Source: Spongiactinospora rosea (lineage in GTDB: Bacteria; Actinomycetota; Actinomycetes; Streptosporangiales; Streptosporangiaceae). From it: a stretch of 64,000 nt of DNA. This document shows positions 44,031 to 52,590 of the stretch, one piece after another. The position numbers and the translations under genes are program-made. Each line of letters starts with the position of its first letter. The stretch's first letter is position 1. The stretch lies in contig NZ_QMEY01000013.1 in NCBI RefSeq assembly GCF_003315795.1, positions 185,331-249,330 of the forward strand, written 5' to 3'. The notes beneath the pieces were generated by a model. It was not told the DNA's origin. It worked only from the letters and a program-made list of their open reading frames with translations, and ran no database searches.

Positions 44031-45791
44031 GTGCACAAGGTCCTGATCGCCAACCGTGGTGAGATCGCCGTCCGGATCGCGCGGGCGTGCCGCGACGCGG
44101 ACTTGACCGGCGTCGCCGTCTACGCCGACGAAGACCTCGACGCCCTGCACGTCACCATGGCCGACGAGGCGTACGGGCTCGGCGGCTCCACTCCTGCCGA
44201 CACCTACCTGAACATCGGCAAGCTGCTGGAGATCGCCAAGCGGAGCGGCGCCGACGCCGTCCACCCCGGCTACGGGTTCCTGGCCGAGAACGCCGACTTC
44301 GCCCAGGCCGTCATCGACGCCGGGCTCACCTGGATCGGCCCGCCGCCCGCCGCGATCACCGCGCTCGGCGACAAGGTCTCGGCCCGGCACATCGCCCAGC
44401 GCGCGGGCGCGCCGCTGGTCGCGGGCACCCCCGACCCGGTCGAGGGCGCGGCCGAGGTCACCGCGTTCGCCGAGGAGCACGGCCTGCCCATCGCGATCAA
44501 GGCCGCCTACGGCGGCGGCGGGCGCGGGCTGAAGGTCGCCCGCACCATCGAGGAGATCCCCGCGCTGTTCGACAGCGCGGTCCGCGAGGCGGTCACCGCC
44601 TTCGGCCGCGGCGAGTGCTTCGTCGAGCGCTACCTGGACCGCCCCCGGCACGTCGAGACCCAGTGCCTGGCCGACGCCCACGGCAACGTCGTGGTGGTCT
44701 CCACCCGCGACTGCTCCCTCCAGCGCCGCCACCAGAAGCTGGTCGAGGAGGCCCCCGCGCCCTTCCTCACCGACGAGCAGCGCGACCTGCTGTACCGCGC
44801 CTCCAAGGCGATCCTGCGCGAGGCGGGCTACGTCGGGGCGGGCACCTGTGAGTTCCTGGTCGGCGCCGACGGCACGGTGTCCTTCCTTGAGGTCAACACC
44901 CGCCTCCAGGTCGAGCACCCGGTCAGCGAGGAGGTCACCGGCATCGACCTGGTGCGGGAGATGTTCCGGATCGCGTCCGGCGAGCCGCTGGGCTACGACG
45001 ACCCGCCGCTGCGCGGCCACTCCATCGAGTTCCGGATCAACGCCGAGGACCCCGGGCGCGGCTTCCTGCCCGCCCCCGGCACGATCACCGCGATGCGGCT
45101 CCCGTCGGGGCCGGGCGTGCGGCTCGACGCCGGTTACACGGCCGGGCAGACCGTCCCGCAGGCGTTCGACTCGCTGATCGCCAAGCTGATCGTCACCGGG
45201 GCCGACCGGCGGCAGGCCCTCGCGCGGGCCCGGCGGGCGCTGGCGGAGTACGACATCGAGGGCATGCCCACCGTGCTGCCCTTCCACCGCGCGGTGGTGG
45301 CCGACCCGGCGTTCACCGGCGAGCCGTTCACCATCCACACCGGATGGATCGAGAGCGGCTTCGACAACACCATCCCGCCCTACGCCGTCGCGGCGGCGAC
45401 TCCGGGTGAGACGGCTACGGAGCGGGAGCGGATCACGGTCGAGGTCGGCGGCAAGCGCCTGGAGGTCGTGCTCCCCGCGGGGTTCGCCGCCAACGGGGCC
45501 GCCGCGGGCCGTGCTTCGGGAGCGCCCCCGCGCAGGCGCGCGGCCTCGGCCGCCAAGAAGGCCGCGGCGAGCGGCGACTCCCTGGTCAGCCCGATGCAGG
45601 GCACCATCGTCAAGGTGGTCGCCGACGACGGCGACACCGTGCGCGCCGGCGACGTCATCGTGGTGCTCGAAGCGATGAAGATGGAACAACCGCTCACCGC
45701 GCACAAGGACGGCACCGTCTCCGGGCTGAGCGCCGCCGTCGGCCAGACGGTCAACTCCGGCGCGGTCATCTGCGACATCAAAGAGTCGTAG
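44031..45791 (+). CDS. Acyl-CoA carboxylase alpha subunit (biotin carboxylase plus BCCP)
   Basis: A 586-aa protein that carboxylates its own biotin with ATP and bicarbonate. The biotin carboxylase half has the ATP-grasp loop YGGGGRGLK near 160, VEEAPAPFL, and catalytic EVNTRLQVEHPV near 290. An Ala/Arg-rich linker leads to the biotinyl domain with EAMKMEQP, the lysine being near residue 549. GTG 44031 is chosen, preceded by GAGGAAGGA. It should pair with AccD/AccE encoded 20 kb away, or with other beta subunits. A -10-like TAAACT lies about 70 nt upstream. Confidence 0.95.
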   Translation: MHKVLIANRGEIAVRIARACRDADLTGVAVYADEDLDALHVTMADEAYGLGGSTPADTYLNIGKLLEIAKRSGADAVHPGYGFLAENADFAQAVIDAGLTWIGPPPAAITALGDKVSARHIAQRAGAPLVAGTPDPVEGAAEVTAFAEEHGLPIAIKAAYGGGGRGLKVARTIEEIPALFDSAVREAVTAFGRGECFVERYLDRPRHVETQCLADAHGNVVVVSTRDCSLQRRHQKLVEEAPAPFLTDEQRDLLYRASKAILREAGYVGAGTCEFLVGADGTVSFLEVNTRLQVEHPVSEEVTGIDLVREMFRIASGEPLGYDDPPLRGHSIEFRINAEDPGRGFLPAPGTITAMRLPSGPGVRLDAGYTAGQTVPQAFDSLIAKLIVTGADRRQALARARRALAEYDIEGMPTVLPFHRAVVADPAFTGEPFTIHTGWIESGFDNTIPPYAVAAATPGETATERERITVEVGGKRLEVVLPAGFAANGAAAGRASGAPPRRRAASAAKKAAASGDSLVSPMQGTIVKVVADDGDTVRAGDVIVVLEAMKMEQPLTAHKDGTVSGLSAAVGQTVNSGAVICDIKES

Positions 45792-45890
45792 CGGCTGTGG
45801 CCCTTGAGAAAGAGATACGGTCGAGTTGAGGGGACGAGGGAACTCCGCCGACCGCCCGTTCGTCCTTCCGGGCGAAGGAGGCTTGCTGCC

Positions 45891-47273
45891 GTGAATATGA
45901 CCCAACCGGCCCGCCGCGCGGGCACAGCGCTCGCCGCGCTGCTCGCGGGGCTCTTCGCCCTGCTCGCGATGGCGCCCGCCGCGAGTGCGGCGGCACCGCC
46001 GGACGCGGCCACCGTTATCGCGTCCTGGCAGAACACCAGGGACAAGCTCTATGTGATGAGCGGCGCGTCGCTCACCTCCGCCCAGCAGTCCGAAGTGCGC
46101 ACCGCGCTCGCGGACTCCAAGCACCCGATCTACCTGGCGGCGTTCCCCGACGGCACGCTGCCCAACGACCAGGTCAAGTCCTACATGACCACGCTCGGCC
46201 AGGCTCTCCAGGCGGAGGGCCGGGGCGCCGCCTCGCTCGCCGTGATCGACGGGCAGACCCTGTTCGCCACCTCCGGCATGGTCAACCAGCGGACCATGGC
46301 CCAGATCGCCAACCTGTCCGCGACGGGCAACACCGGCGATGTGGTCAACGTGGTGAAGGACTTCGTCAACCGCACCAACGCCGCAGTGAACGGCGACCGG
46401 AAGGGCGCGCTCGGCTCGGGCAGCAAGGCGGGCACGAGCGGCGGCGTCAGCTCCGGCGTGACCATCGCGCTGCTGGTGCTGCTCCTGGTGGGCGGCGGCG
46501 GCCTGTTCCTCTACTCGCGCAAGAAGCGGCAGCAGCGCGAGGCGCGTGAGGCCGCCGAGCTGGCCGCGGTCAAGCAGACCGTGGAGGAGGACGTCACCAA
46601 GTTCGGTGAGGAGATCACCGCGCTCGACACCGACGTCAAGATGCTCGGCGAGGGCGGCGGCCACCTCAACGAGTGGCAGGAGGCACTCGACTCCTACGAG
46701 AAGGCCAAGGTCGAGCTGGCCGCGGTCAAGCGGCCCGACGACGTGCGCGGGGTGACCTCCACGCTCCAGGACGGCCGCTACGCGCTGGCCGTGGTGAAGG
46801 CGCGGGTCAACCAGCAGCCGATCCCCGAGCGCCGGGCGCCGTGCTTCTTCAACCCGCAGCACGGCCCGTCCGTCCGCGACGTGCGCTGGGCCCCGGCCGG
46901 CGGCGCGGTCCGCGACGTGCCCGCCTGCGCGGCCGACGCCCAGGCGGTGGAGAGCGGCTTCGACCCGCAGATGCGCGAGGTCATGGTCAACGGCCAGCGG
47001 CGGCCCTACTACGACGCGGGCCCGGCCTACCAGCCCTACGCCTACGGCTACTACGGCGGCTTCGGCGACGTGATGAGCATCATGCTCGTCGGCACCATGA
47101 TGGGCAGCATGATGGGCGGCTGGGGCATGGGCGGCTACGGCATGGGTTATGAGCAGGGCATGGCCGACGCCGGTGGCGACATGGGCGGCATGGGCGGCGG
47201 AGACTGGGGCGGCGGCGGAGACGGCGGCGGCTTCGGTGACTTCGGCGGCGGAGACTTCGGCGGCGACTGGTAG
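45891..47273 (+). CDS. Membrane protein with N-terminal TPM-like domain and Gly/Met-rich tail
   Basis: A 460-aa protein. A signal peptide (to about residue 32, ending ASAAA) is followed by an extracellular domain resembling TPM-type proteins (NTRDKLYVMSGASLT onward). One membrane helix is near 180-205 (VTIALLVLLLVGGGGLFLY), then a charged coiled-coil cytosolic segment (AREAAELAAVKQTVEEDVTK) and a glycine/methionine/aspartate-rich tail with repeated GGG and MGG. GTG 45891 follows GAAGGAGG. TPM proteins are linked to protein quality control, but the match here is weak. Confidence 0.6.
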   Translation: MNMTQPARRAGTALAALLAGLFALLAMAPAASAAAPPDAATVIASWQNTRDKLYVMSGASLTSAQQSEVRTALADSKHPIYLAAFPDGTLPNDQVKSYMTTLGQALQAEGRGAASLAVIDGQTLFATSGMVNQRTMAQIANLSATGNTGDVVNVVKDFVNRTNAAVNGDRKGALGSGSKAGTSGGVSSGVTIALLVLLLVGGGGLFLYSRKKRQQREAREAAELAAVKQTVEEDVTKFGEEITALDTDVKMLGEGGGHLNEWQEALDSYEKAKVELAAVKRPDDVRGVTSTLQDGRYALAVVKARVNQQPIPERRAPCFFNPQHGPSVRDVRWAPAGGAVRDVPACAADAQAVESGFDPQMREVMVNGQRRPYYDAGPAYQPYAYGYYGGFGDVMSIMLVGTMMGSMMGGWGMGGYGMGYEQGMADAGGDMGGMGGGDWGGGGDGGGFGDFGGGDFGGDW

Positions 47274-47294
47274 TCCTCCCCTGCCTGAGAACGC

Positions 47295-47328
47295 GAAGAC
47301 CCCGGTGGCCCAGGCCGCCGGGGTCTTC
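47295..47328. terminator. Bidirectional hairpin terminator
   Basis: GAAGACCCCGGTGGC and GCCGCCGGGGTCTTC form a 15-bp stem with one G-T pair and a short CCAG loop, between the convergent membrane-protein and flavoprotein genes. Confidence 0.85.
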
Positions 47329-47343
47329 CCTTTGGTCTATGAG

Positions 47344-48747
47344 TCAGATGCCGCTGCTGGTCATCGGCTGCATCAGGCGGCGGGCGGCCTCGGTCACCGA
47401 ACCGGACAGCGACGGGTAGACCGCGAACGTGTGGGCGAGCTGGTCGACCGTCAGCCGCTGCTGCACCGCCTCGGAGACGGCCAGGATCTGCTCGGACGCG
47501 CTCGGCGCGACGATGACCCCGCCCAGCACGATGCCGGTGTTGGGGCGGCAGAACAGCTTGACGAAGCCGTCGTTGAAGCCCTGCATCTTGGCCCGCGCGT
47601 TGGTGGCCAGCGGGAGCTTCACCACATTGGCGTCGATCTCGCCGGACTCGATCTGGCGCTGCGTCACCCCGACCGTGGCGATCTCCGGGTCGGTGAAGAT
47701 GTTGGCCGCCACCGTGGCCATGCGCAGCGGCTGGACGGCCTCGCCCAGCGCGTGCCACACCGCGATCCGGCCCTGCATGGCCGCCACGGAGGCGAGCATC
47801 AGCACGCCGGTGCAGTCGCCCGCCGCGTAGACGCCGGGGGCGGAGGTGCGGGAGACCTTGTCCACCTGGATGAAGCCGTTGGCGTCGAGGGTGACGCCGG
47901 CCTCCTCAAGGCCGAGCCCCCGGGTGTTGGGGATCATGCCGACGGTCATCAGGCAGTGCGAGCCCTCGGCGGTGCGGCCGTCTTCGAGGGTGACCACCAC
48001 GCCGTCGGCGGTGCGCTTGACCCCGGTCGCCCGGGACCGGCCCATGACGTTCATTCCGCGCCTGCGGTAGACCTCCTCCAGCACCTCGGCGCCGTCGGGG
48101 TCTTCGTTGGGCATCATCCGGTCGCGGCTGGAGACCAGCGTGACCTCAGAACCGAGCGAACGGTAGGCGCCGGCGAACTCCGCGCCGGTCACCCCCGAAC
48201 CCACCACGATCAGGTGCTCGGGCAGCTCGGGCAGGTCGTAGATCTGCCGCCAGTCGAGAATGCGCTCGCCGTCGGGGCGGGCGGTGGGCAGCACCCGGGG
48301 CGTCGCGCCGGTCGCGACGATCACCACGTCGGCCTCGATCGTACGGTCACCGGCCCGCACCACCTGCGGATCGACCAGCCGCCCCTGAGCGGCGATCACC
48401 TCCACGCCCTCGGCCGCCATGCGCGCCGCGATGTCGGCGGACTGCGCCTGCGCCAGCTCCTTGACCCGTTTGTTGACCAGCGGCAGATCGACCTGCACGC
48501 CGCCGACCTCGCCGTCGCCGCCACCGGTGAAGTGGACCCCGAGCGAGGCGGCGTCGAGCAGCGCCTGTTTGCGGACGGAAGTGGCGATCAGGGTCTTGGA
48601 CGGCACGCAGTCGGTGAGCACGCAGTGCCCGCCGATGCCGTCCTTCTCCACCACCGTGACCTCCGCGCCCAGTTGCGCGGCGACCAGGGCCGCCTCGTAA
48701 CCGCCGGGGCCGCCGCCTATGATCACGATCCTCGTCACGTACACCAT
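47344..48747 (-). CDS. LpdA-like flavoprotein disulfide reductase / NAD(P)H-quinone dehydrogenase
   Basis: A 467-aa FAD/NAD(P) flavoprotein. The FAD motif GGGPGGYEAA is at 10, the redox pair Cys-x4-Cys is in GGHCVLTDCVPSK (about 41 and 46), NAD motif VVGSGVTGAEFA is near 180, and YAAGDCTG near 310. The C-terminal dimer domain lacks the His-x4-Glu of true lipoamide dehydrogenases, and the Mycobacterium relative Rv3303c acts as a quinone reductase. Both cysteines are present here, unlike in Rv3303c as I recall it. Start ATG 48747. Confidence 0.88.
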   Translation of the reverse strand: MVYVTRIVIIGGGPGGYEAALVAAQLGAEVTVVEKDGIGGHCVLTDCVPSKTLIATSVRKQALLDAASLGVHFTGGGDGEVGGVQVDLPLVNKRVKELAQAQSADIAARMAAEGVEVIAAQGRLVDPQVVRAGDRTIEADVVIVATGATPRVLPTARPDGERILDWRQIYDLPELPEHLIVVGSGVTGAEFAGAYRSLGSEVTLVSSRDRMMPNEDPDGAEVLEEVYRRRGMNVMGRSRATGVKRTADGVVVTLEDGRTAEGSHCLMTVGMIPNTRGLGLEEAGVTLDANGFIQVDKVSRTSAPGVYAAGDCTGVLMLASVAAMQGRIAVWHALGEAVQPLRMATVAANIFTDPEIATVGVTQRQIESGEIDANVVKLPLATNARAKMQGFNDGFVKLFCRPNTGIVLGGVIVAPSASEQILAVSEAVQQRLTVDQLAHTFAVYPSLSGSVTEAARRLMQPMTSSGI

Positions 48748-48854
48748 TGTCCCGTATCCCAGGAGTGCGCATCGATGCGGGCACGAAGGCACGAACCACC
48801 GGTCCCCCGTCGCATGAGCCACCGGAGTGCGATCTTGGATTACTCTTGGGTGCC

Positions 48855-49307
48855 GTGCCTGTTTACGCGGCCTACGGCAGCAACATGGACCCGGCGCAGA
48901 TGGCTCAGCGGGCTCCTCACTCCCCGATGCGGGGCACGGGCTGGCTGCAGGGCTGGCGTCTGACCTTCGGCGGGGCGGACGTCGGCTGGGAGGGCGCGCT
49001 CGCCACCATCGTCGAAGACGCCGGCGAACACGTCTTCGTCGTCCTCTACGACGTCCCCGAGTGGGACGAGCAGACCCTCGACCACTGGGAGGGCGCCTCC
49101 CTCGGCCTGTATCGGCGGGTGCGCCTTCGGGTGCAGACGCTGGAGGGCGAGGTGGTGGCGTGGTTCCATGTGCTGGACGACTACGAGGGCGGCCTGCCCG
49201 CCGCCCGCTACCTCGGCATCATCTCCGACGCCGCGGAGAAGGCGGGCGCCCCCGACGACTACGTCAAGGAGCTGCGCAGCCGTCCCTGCACCTCGCTGGG
49301 GAGCTGA
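48855..49307 (+). CDS. Gamma-glutamylcyclotransferase-family protein
   Basis: A 150-aa protein. The N-terminal YAAYGSNMDPAQM holds the substrate-binding YGS loop, and DVPEWDEQTLDHWEG contains the conserved acidic position. The family converts gamma-glutamyl amines to pyroglutamate. GTG 48855 is 8 nt after a TACTCT -10-like box (48841-48846), so the mRNA is probably leaderless. It is divergent from the flavoprotein gene. Exact substrate unknown. Confidence 0.85.
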   Translation: MPVYAAYGSNMDPAQMAQRAPHSPMRGTGWLQGWRLTFGGADVGWEGALATIVEDAGEHVFVVLYDVPEWDEQTLDHWEGASLGLYRRVRLRVQTLEGEVVAWFHVLDDYEGGLPAARYLGIISDAAEKAGAPDDYVKELRSRPCTSLGS

Positions 49308-49329
49308 TCGGCCCGGTAGCCTCGGGTTC

Positions 49330-50145
49330 GTGACCCATGATGACCATGAATCGCCCCGTGCGCTCGCCGAGCGGGCCGCCCGCGCCCTGACCGACCGGAC
49401 CGGAACGGACGCCTTCGACACGGCCCTGGTGATGGGCTCGGGCTGGGCCCCGGCCGCCGACGCGATCGGCGACGTGCTCGCCGAGATCCCGGTGGGCGAC
49501 CTGCCGGGGTTCGCGCCGCCTGCGGTGCTGGGGCACGCGGGCACGGTACGCGCGGTGGTCACCGCTTCGGGGCGCACGGTGCTGGTCTTCCTGGGCCGTA
49601 CCCACCTGTACGAGGGCCACGGCGTCGACGCGGTGGCGCACGGCGTGCGCACGGCGCTGGCCGCCGGGGTCCGCACGGTGGTGCTGACCAACGCGGCGGG
49701 CGGCCTGCGCCCGGAGTTGCAGCGGGTCGGCGATCCGGTGCTGATCAGCGACCACATCAACCTCACCGGCGCCAATCCGCTGACCGGCCCGACGTTCATC
49801 GACCTGACCGAGGTCTACAGCAGGCGGCTGCGCGACCTGGCGCGCGAGGTCGATCCGTCGCTGAGCGAAGGCGTGTACGTGGGCTTTCGCGGCCCGTCGT
49901 ACGAGACGCCCGCCGAGATCCGGATGTGCCGGGCCATCGGCGGCGACCTGGTCGGCATGTCCACCGTGCTGGAGGCCATCGCGGCCCGCGAGGGCGGCGC
50001 CGAGGTGCTGGGCGTCTCGCTGGTCACCAACCCCGGGGCGGGGCTGGTCGACGAACCGCTCGACCACAAGGAGGTGCTGGCGGTGGGCCGGGCGACTGCC
50101 GGGCGGATGGGCCTGCTGCTGGCCAAGGTGATCGACAACCTTTAG
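49330..50145 (+). CDS. Purine nucleoside phosphorylase
   Basis: A 271-aa trimeric-type phosphorylase that cleaves inosine or guanosine to base and ribose-1-phosphate. VMGSGWAPAADAI carries the phosphate-binding Ser, LGRTHLYEGHG the phosphate His, TNAAGGL and GFRGPSYETPAEIRM the base/ribose site, and VGMSTVLEAIAAR the purine-binding segment. GTG 49330 starts 22 nt after the GGCT gene and again lacks a Shine-Dalgarno. The next gene, a phospho-sugar mutase, can convert the ribose-1-phosphate product. Confidence 0.94.
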   Translation: MTHDDHESPRALAERAARALTDRTGTDAFDTALVMGSGWAPAADAIGDVLAEIPVGDLPGFAPPAVLGHAGTVRAVVTASGRTVLVFLGRTHLYEGHGVDAVAHGVRTALAAGVRTVVLTNAAGGLRPELQRVGDPVLISDHINLTGANPLTGPTFIDLTEVYSRRLRDLAREVDPSLSEGVYVGFRGPSYETPAEIRMCRAIGGDLVGMSTVLEAIAAREGGAEVLGVSLVTNPGAGLVDEPLDHKEVLAVGRATAGRMGLLLAKVIDNL

Positions 50146-50175
50146 GCGCTTCTTGGCGGCTCGGGAGGGGTGCGC

Positions 50176-51813
50176 GTGCGCGATCTGGTACGGCGGGCGG
50201 AGGACTGGCTGGCCCAGGACCCCGACCCGGAGACCCGGGCCGAGCTGGCAGGGCTGCTGGCGAGCGGCGATCAGGCGGCGCTGGCCGGGCGGTTCGCCGC
50301 GAAGCTGGAGTTCGGCACCGCCGGGCTGCGCGGCGAGCTGGGCGCGGGCCCCAACCGGATGAACCGCGTCACCGTCATGCGCGCCGCCGCCGGTCTGGCC
50401 GCCGTGCTGGGGCCGGGTGGAAAAGTGGTCATCGGGTACGACGCCCGGCACAAGTCCGACGTCTTCGCCCGGGACACCGCCGCCGTGCTGTCCGGGGCCG
50501 GGCTGCGCGCCCTGCTGCTCCCCGGACCGCTGCCCACGCCGGTGCTCGCCTTCGCGGTGCGCCACCTGGGCGCGGTCGCGGGGGTGACGGTGACGGCGAG
50601 CCACAACCCGCCGCGCGACAACGGGTACAAGGTCTACTGGCGGGACGGACGGCAGATCGTGCCGCCGGTGGACGCGCAGATCTCGGCCGCCATCGACGCC
50701 GTGGGGCGGGTGGACCGGCTGCCGCTGGGCGAGTGGGAGACGCTCGGCCCGGAGATCGCCGACGCCTACCTGTCGGCGGTGACCGCGCTGCCGCTGGGCG
50801 ATCCGAAGGTCCGTGACCTCACCGTCGTCTACACGCCGCTGCACGGAGTGGGCGGCGGCACGCTGGGCGCGGCGTTCGAGCGGGCCGGGTTCGCCCCGCC
50901 GCACGTCGTGGCGGCGCAGCGCGACCCCGACCCGGACTTCCCCACCGTCGCCTTCCCCAACCCGGAGGAGCCGGGCGCGATGGACCTGGCGCTGGAGCTG
51001 GCCGGGCGGGTCGGCGCGGACCTGCTGATCGCCAACGACCCCGACGCCGACCGGTGCGCGGTCGGCGTGCCGCTGCGCGACGGCGGCCATCGCATGCTGA
51101 CCGGCGACGAGCTGGGCGGGCTGCTGGCCGAGCACGTCCTCACGGCCACGTCGGGCGGTTCGCGGCGGGTGGCGACCACGATCGTGTCCTCCTCACTGCT
51201 CGGCAGGATCGCGGCCGCGCACGGGGTGGCGTTCACGGAGACGCTGACCGGCTTCAAGTGGATCATGCGGGCCGGGGCGGGGCTGGTGTTCGGGTACGAG
51301 GAGGCCCTGGGCTACAGCGTGGGGTCCGACGCGGGGCTGCCGGTGCGCGACAAGGACGGCATCGGGGCCGCGCTCACCGTCGCCGCGCTGGCCGCCGCCG
51401 CCCGGCACGCCGGGCGCACCCTGCTCGACCTGCTGGACGACCAGGCCAAGAAGTACGGCCTGCACGCCACGGGCGCGCTGTCCTTCCGGGTGGAGGATCT
51501 GTCCCTGATCACGGCGGCGATGGACCGGCTGCGGGCCGCCCCGCCCACCGCCCTCGGCGGCCGGGCCGTCGAGGGCATCGACGACTTCACCGCCGGGGCC
51601 GGCGGGCTGCCGCCGACGGACGCGCTGCGCTTCCGGCTGGCCGGTGCCGCCCGCGCCGTCGTACGGCCGAGCGGCACCGAGCCCAAGCTGAAGTGCTACC
51701 TGGAGGTCGTCACCCCGGTCGGCCCCGAGGGCGACGTCGACCCGGCCCGAGCCCGCGCCGCCCAGGACATCACTGCCATCGGCGACACCCTGACAGCGGC
51801 CCTCGCCCTCTGA
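50176..51813 (+). CDS. Phospho-sugar mutase (phosphopentomutase/phosphoglucomutase-like)
   Basis: A 545-aa alpha-D-phosphohexomutase-family enzyme. The phosphoserine loop TASHNPPRDNGYK is near 139, metal loop DPDADR near 287, sugar loop GYEEALGYSVG near 375, and phosphate-binding RPSGTEPKLK near 497. GTG 50176 is preferred over 50170 because GGGAGG lies 6 nt upstream of it. Downstream of PNP in the same direction, a role as ribose-1-phosphate mutase in nucleoside salvage is likely; glucose or mannose phosphates are also possible. Confidence 0.92.
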   Translation: MRDLVRRAEDWLAQDPDPETRAELAGLLASGDQAALAGRFAAKLEFGTAGLRGELGAGPNRMNRVTVMRAAAGLAAVLGPGGKVVIGYDARHKSDVFARDTAAVLSGAGLRALLLPGPLPTPVLAFAVRHLGAVAGVTVTASHNPPRDNGYKVYWRDGRQIVPPVDAQISAAIDAVGRVDRLPLGEWETLGPEIADAYLSAVTALPLGDPKVRDLTVVYTPLHGVGGGTLGAAFERAGFAPPHVVAAQRDPDPDFPTVAFPNPEEPGAMDLALELAGRVGADLLIANDPDADRCAVGVPLRDGGHRMLTGDELGGLLAEHVLTATSGGSRRVATTIVSSSLLGRIAAAHGVAFTETLTGFKWIMRAGAGLVFGYEEALGYSVGSDAGLPVRDKDGIGAALTVAALAAAARHAGRTLLDLLDDQAKKYGLHATGALSFRVEDLSLITAAMDRLRAAPPTALGGRAVEGIDDFTAGAGGLPPTDALRFRLAGAARAVVRPSGTEPKLKCYLEVVTPVGPEGDVDPARARAAQDITAIGDTLTAALAL

Positions 51814-51844
51814 GCCCATCCGGCCCATCAAGGACTCCCTGCGG

Positions 51845-52492
51845 TCATGCCTGTGCGGCCGGACCCCGGTTCGCCGTCGTCAGGTCGGCCGTGATGAGGT
51901 CCGCGTCGAGGGGGGCGCCCGGCAGCGGGGTGGCGCCGCCGGGGCGCAGGCCGTTGAGGAGGGTGGCCAGCAGCCGAGCGCGCACCGCGTCGTCGAGGTC
52001 GTGTGACACCGACGGCAGAGGGCGCGTGAGCACGGTGAGGAACATGACGAGGTCGGCGGCGCTCACATCGGAGCGCAGCGCCCCTTCGGCCCGGGCGGCC
52101 TCGGTCAGAGTGTCCAGCGCCGCCAGGAGGTGATGGCGCGCCTGGCGGAACTCGGCGGTCTGCTCGACGTGCGCGCCCAGGATGGGCAGCATGGCGACGA
52201 CACGGCGTTCGACGACCCGCCGGGCGAACGCGGCGAGCGCCTGGCCGGCCGACGGTCCGGCGGCCAGGGCCTCGGCGGCGAGGGCCGACACCTGCGCCAT
52301 GTTGTCCACCACCACGGCTCCGATCAGGTCGGCGCGGTCCGGGAAGTGGCGGTACAAGGTGGCGTTGCCGACTCCCGCGCCTGTGGCGATCTGGTCGAGC
52401 GGCGCGTCCGCCCCCTGATTGAGGAACGCCAGGTGTGCCGCGCGCAAAATCCGTTCGCGATTGCGGCGAGCGTCGGCGCGCAGCTCTCTCAT
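51845..52492 (-). CDS. TetR-family regulator
   Basis: A 215-aa repressor-type protein. The N-terminal HTH (RILRAAHLAFLNQGADAPLD, then GVGNATLYRHFPDRADLIGAV) is canonical, and the helical effector domain is at the C-terminus. It is divergent from a FAD monooxygenase gene across 98 nt that contains a perfect 9-14-9 inverted repeat, its probable operator. Likely responds to an aromatic or other small molecule processed by the monooxygenase. Confidence 0.92.
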   Translation of the reverse strand: MRELRADARRNRERILRAAHLAFLNQGADAPLDQIATGAGVGNATLYRHFPDRADLIGAVVVDNMAQVSALAAEALAAGPSAGQALAAFARRVVERRVVAMLPILGAHVEQTAEFRQARHHLLAALDTLTEAARAEGALRSDVSAADLVMFLTVLTRPLPSVSHDLDDAVRARLLATLLNGLRPGGATPLPGAPLDADLITADLTTANRGPAAQA

Positions 52493-52523
52493 CGGTCACT
52501 CCAGACATAAACGAGGACAAGCT

Positions 52524-52555
52524 CCCCGGTTATGATACCGTGCGACTAACCGGGG
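52524..52555. promoter_or_regulatory. 9-14-9 inverted repeat, likely TetR operator
   Basis: CCCCGGTTA (52524-52532) and TAACCGGGG (52547-52555) are perfect inverted copies. They lie 31 nt upstream of the TetR start and 35 nt upstream of the monooxygenase start, overlapping where both promoters should be. This spacing and symmetry are typical of TetR-family sites. Confidence 0.65.
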
Positions 52556-52590
52556 ACTTTCTCCCCGTTTCTGCCCTCCTGGAGGACCAG

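Noticed and set aside
43917..46862. 981-codon antisense open frame over the carboxylase alpha subunit
   Set aside because: It crosses two well-supported plus-strand genes and has no family signal.
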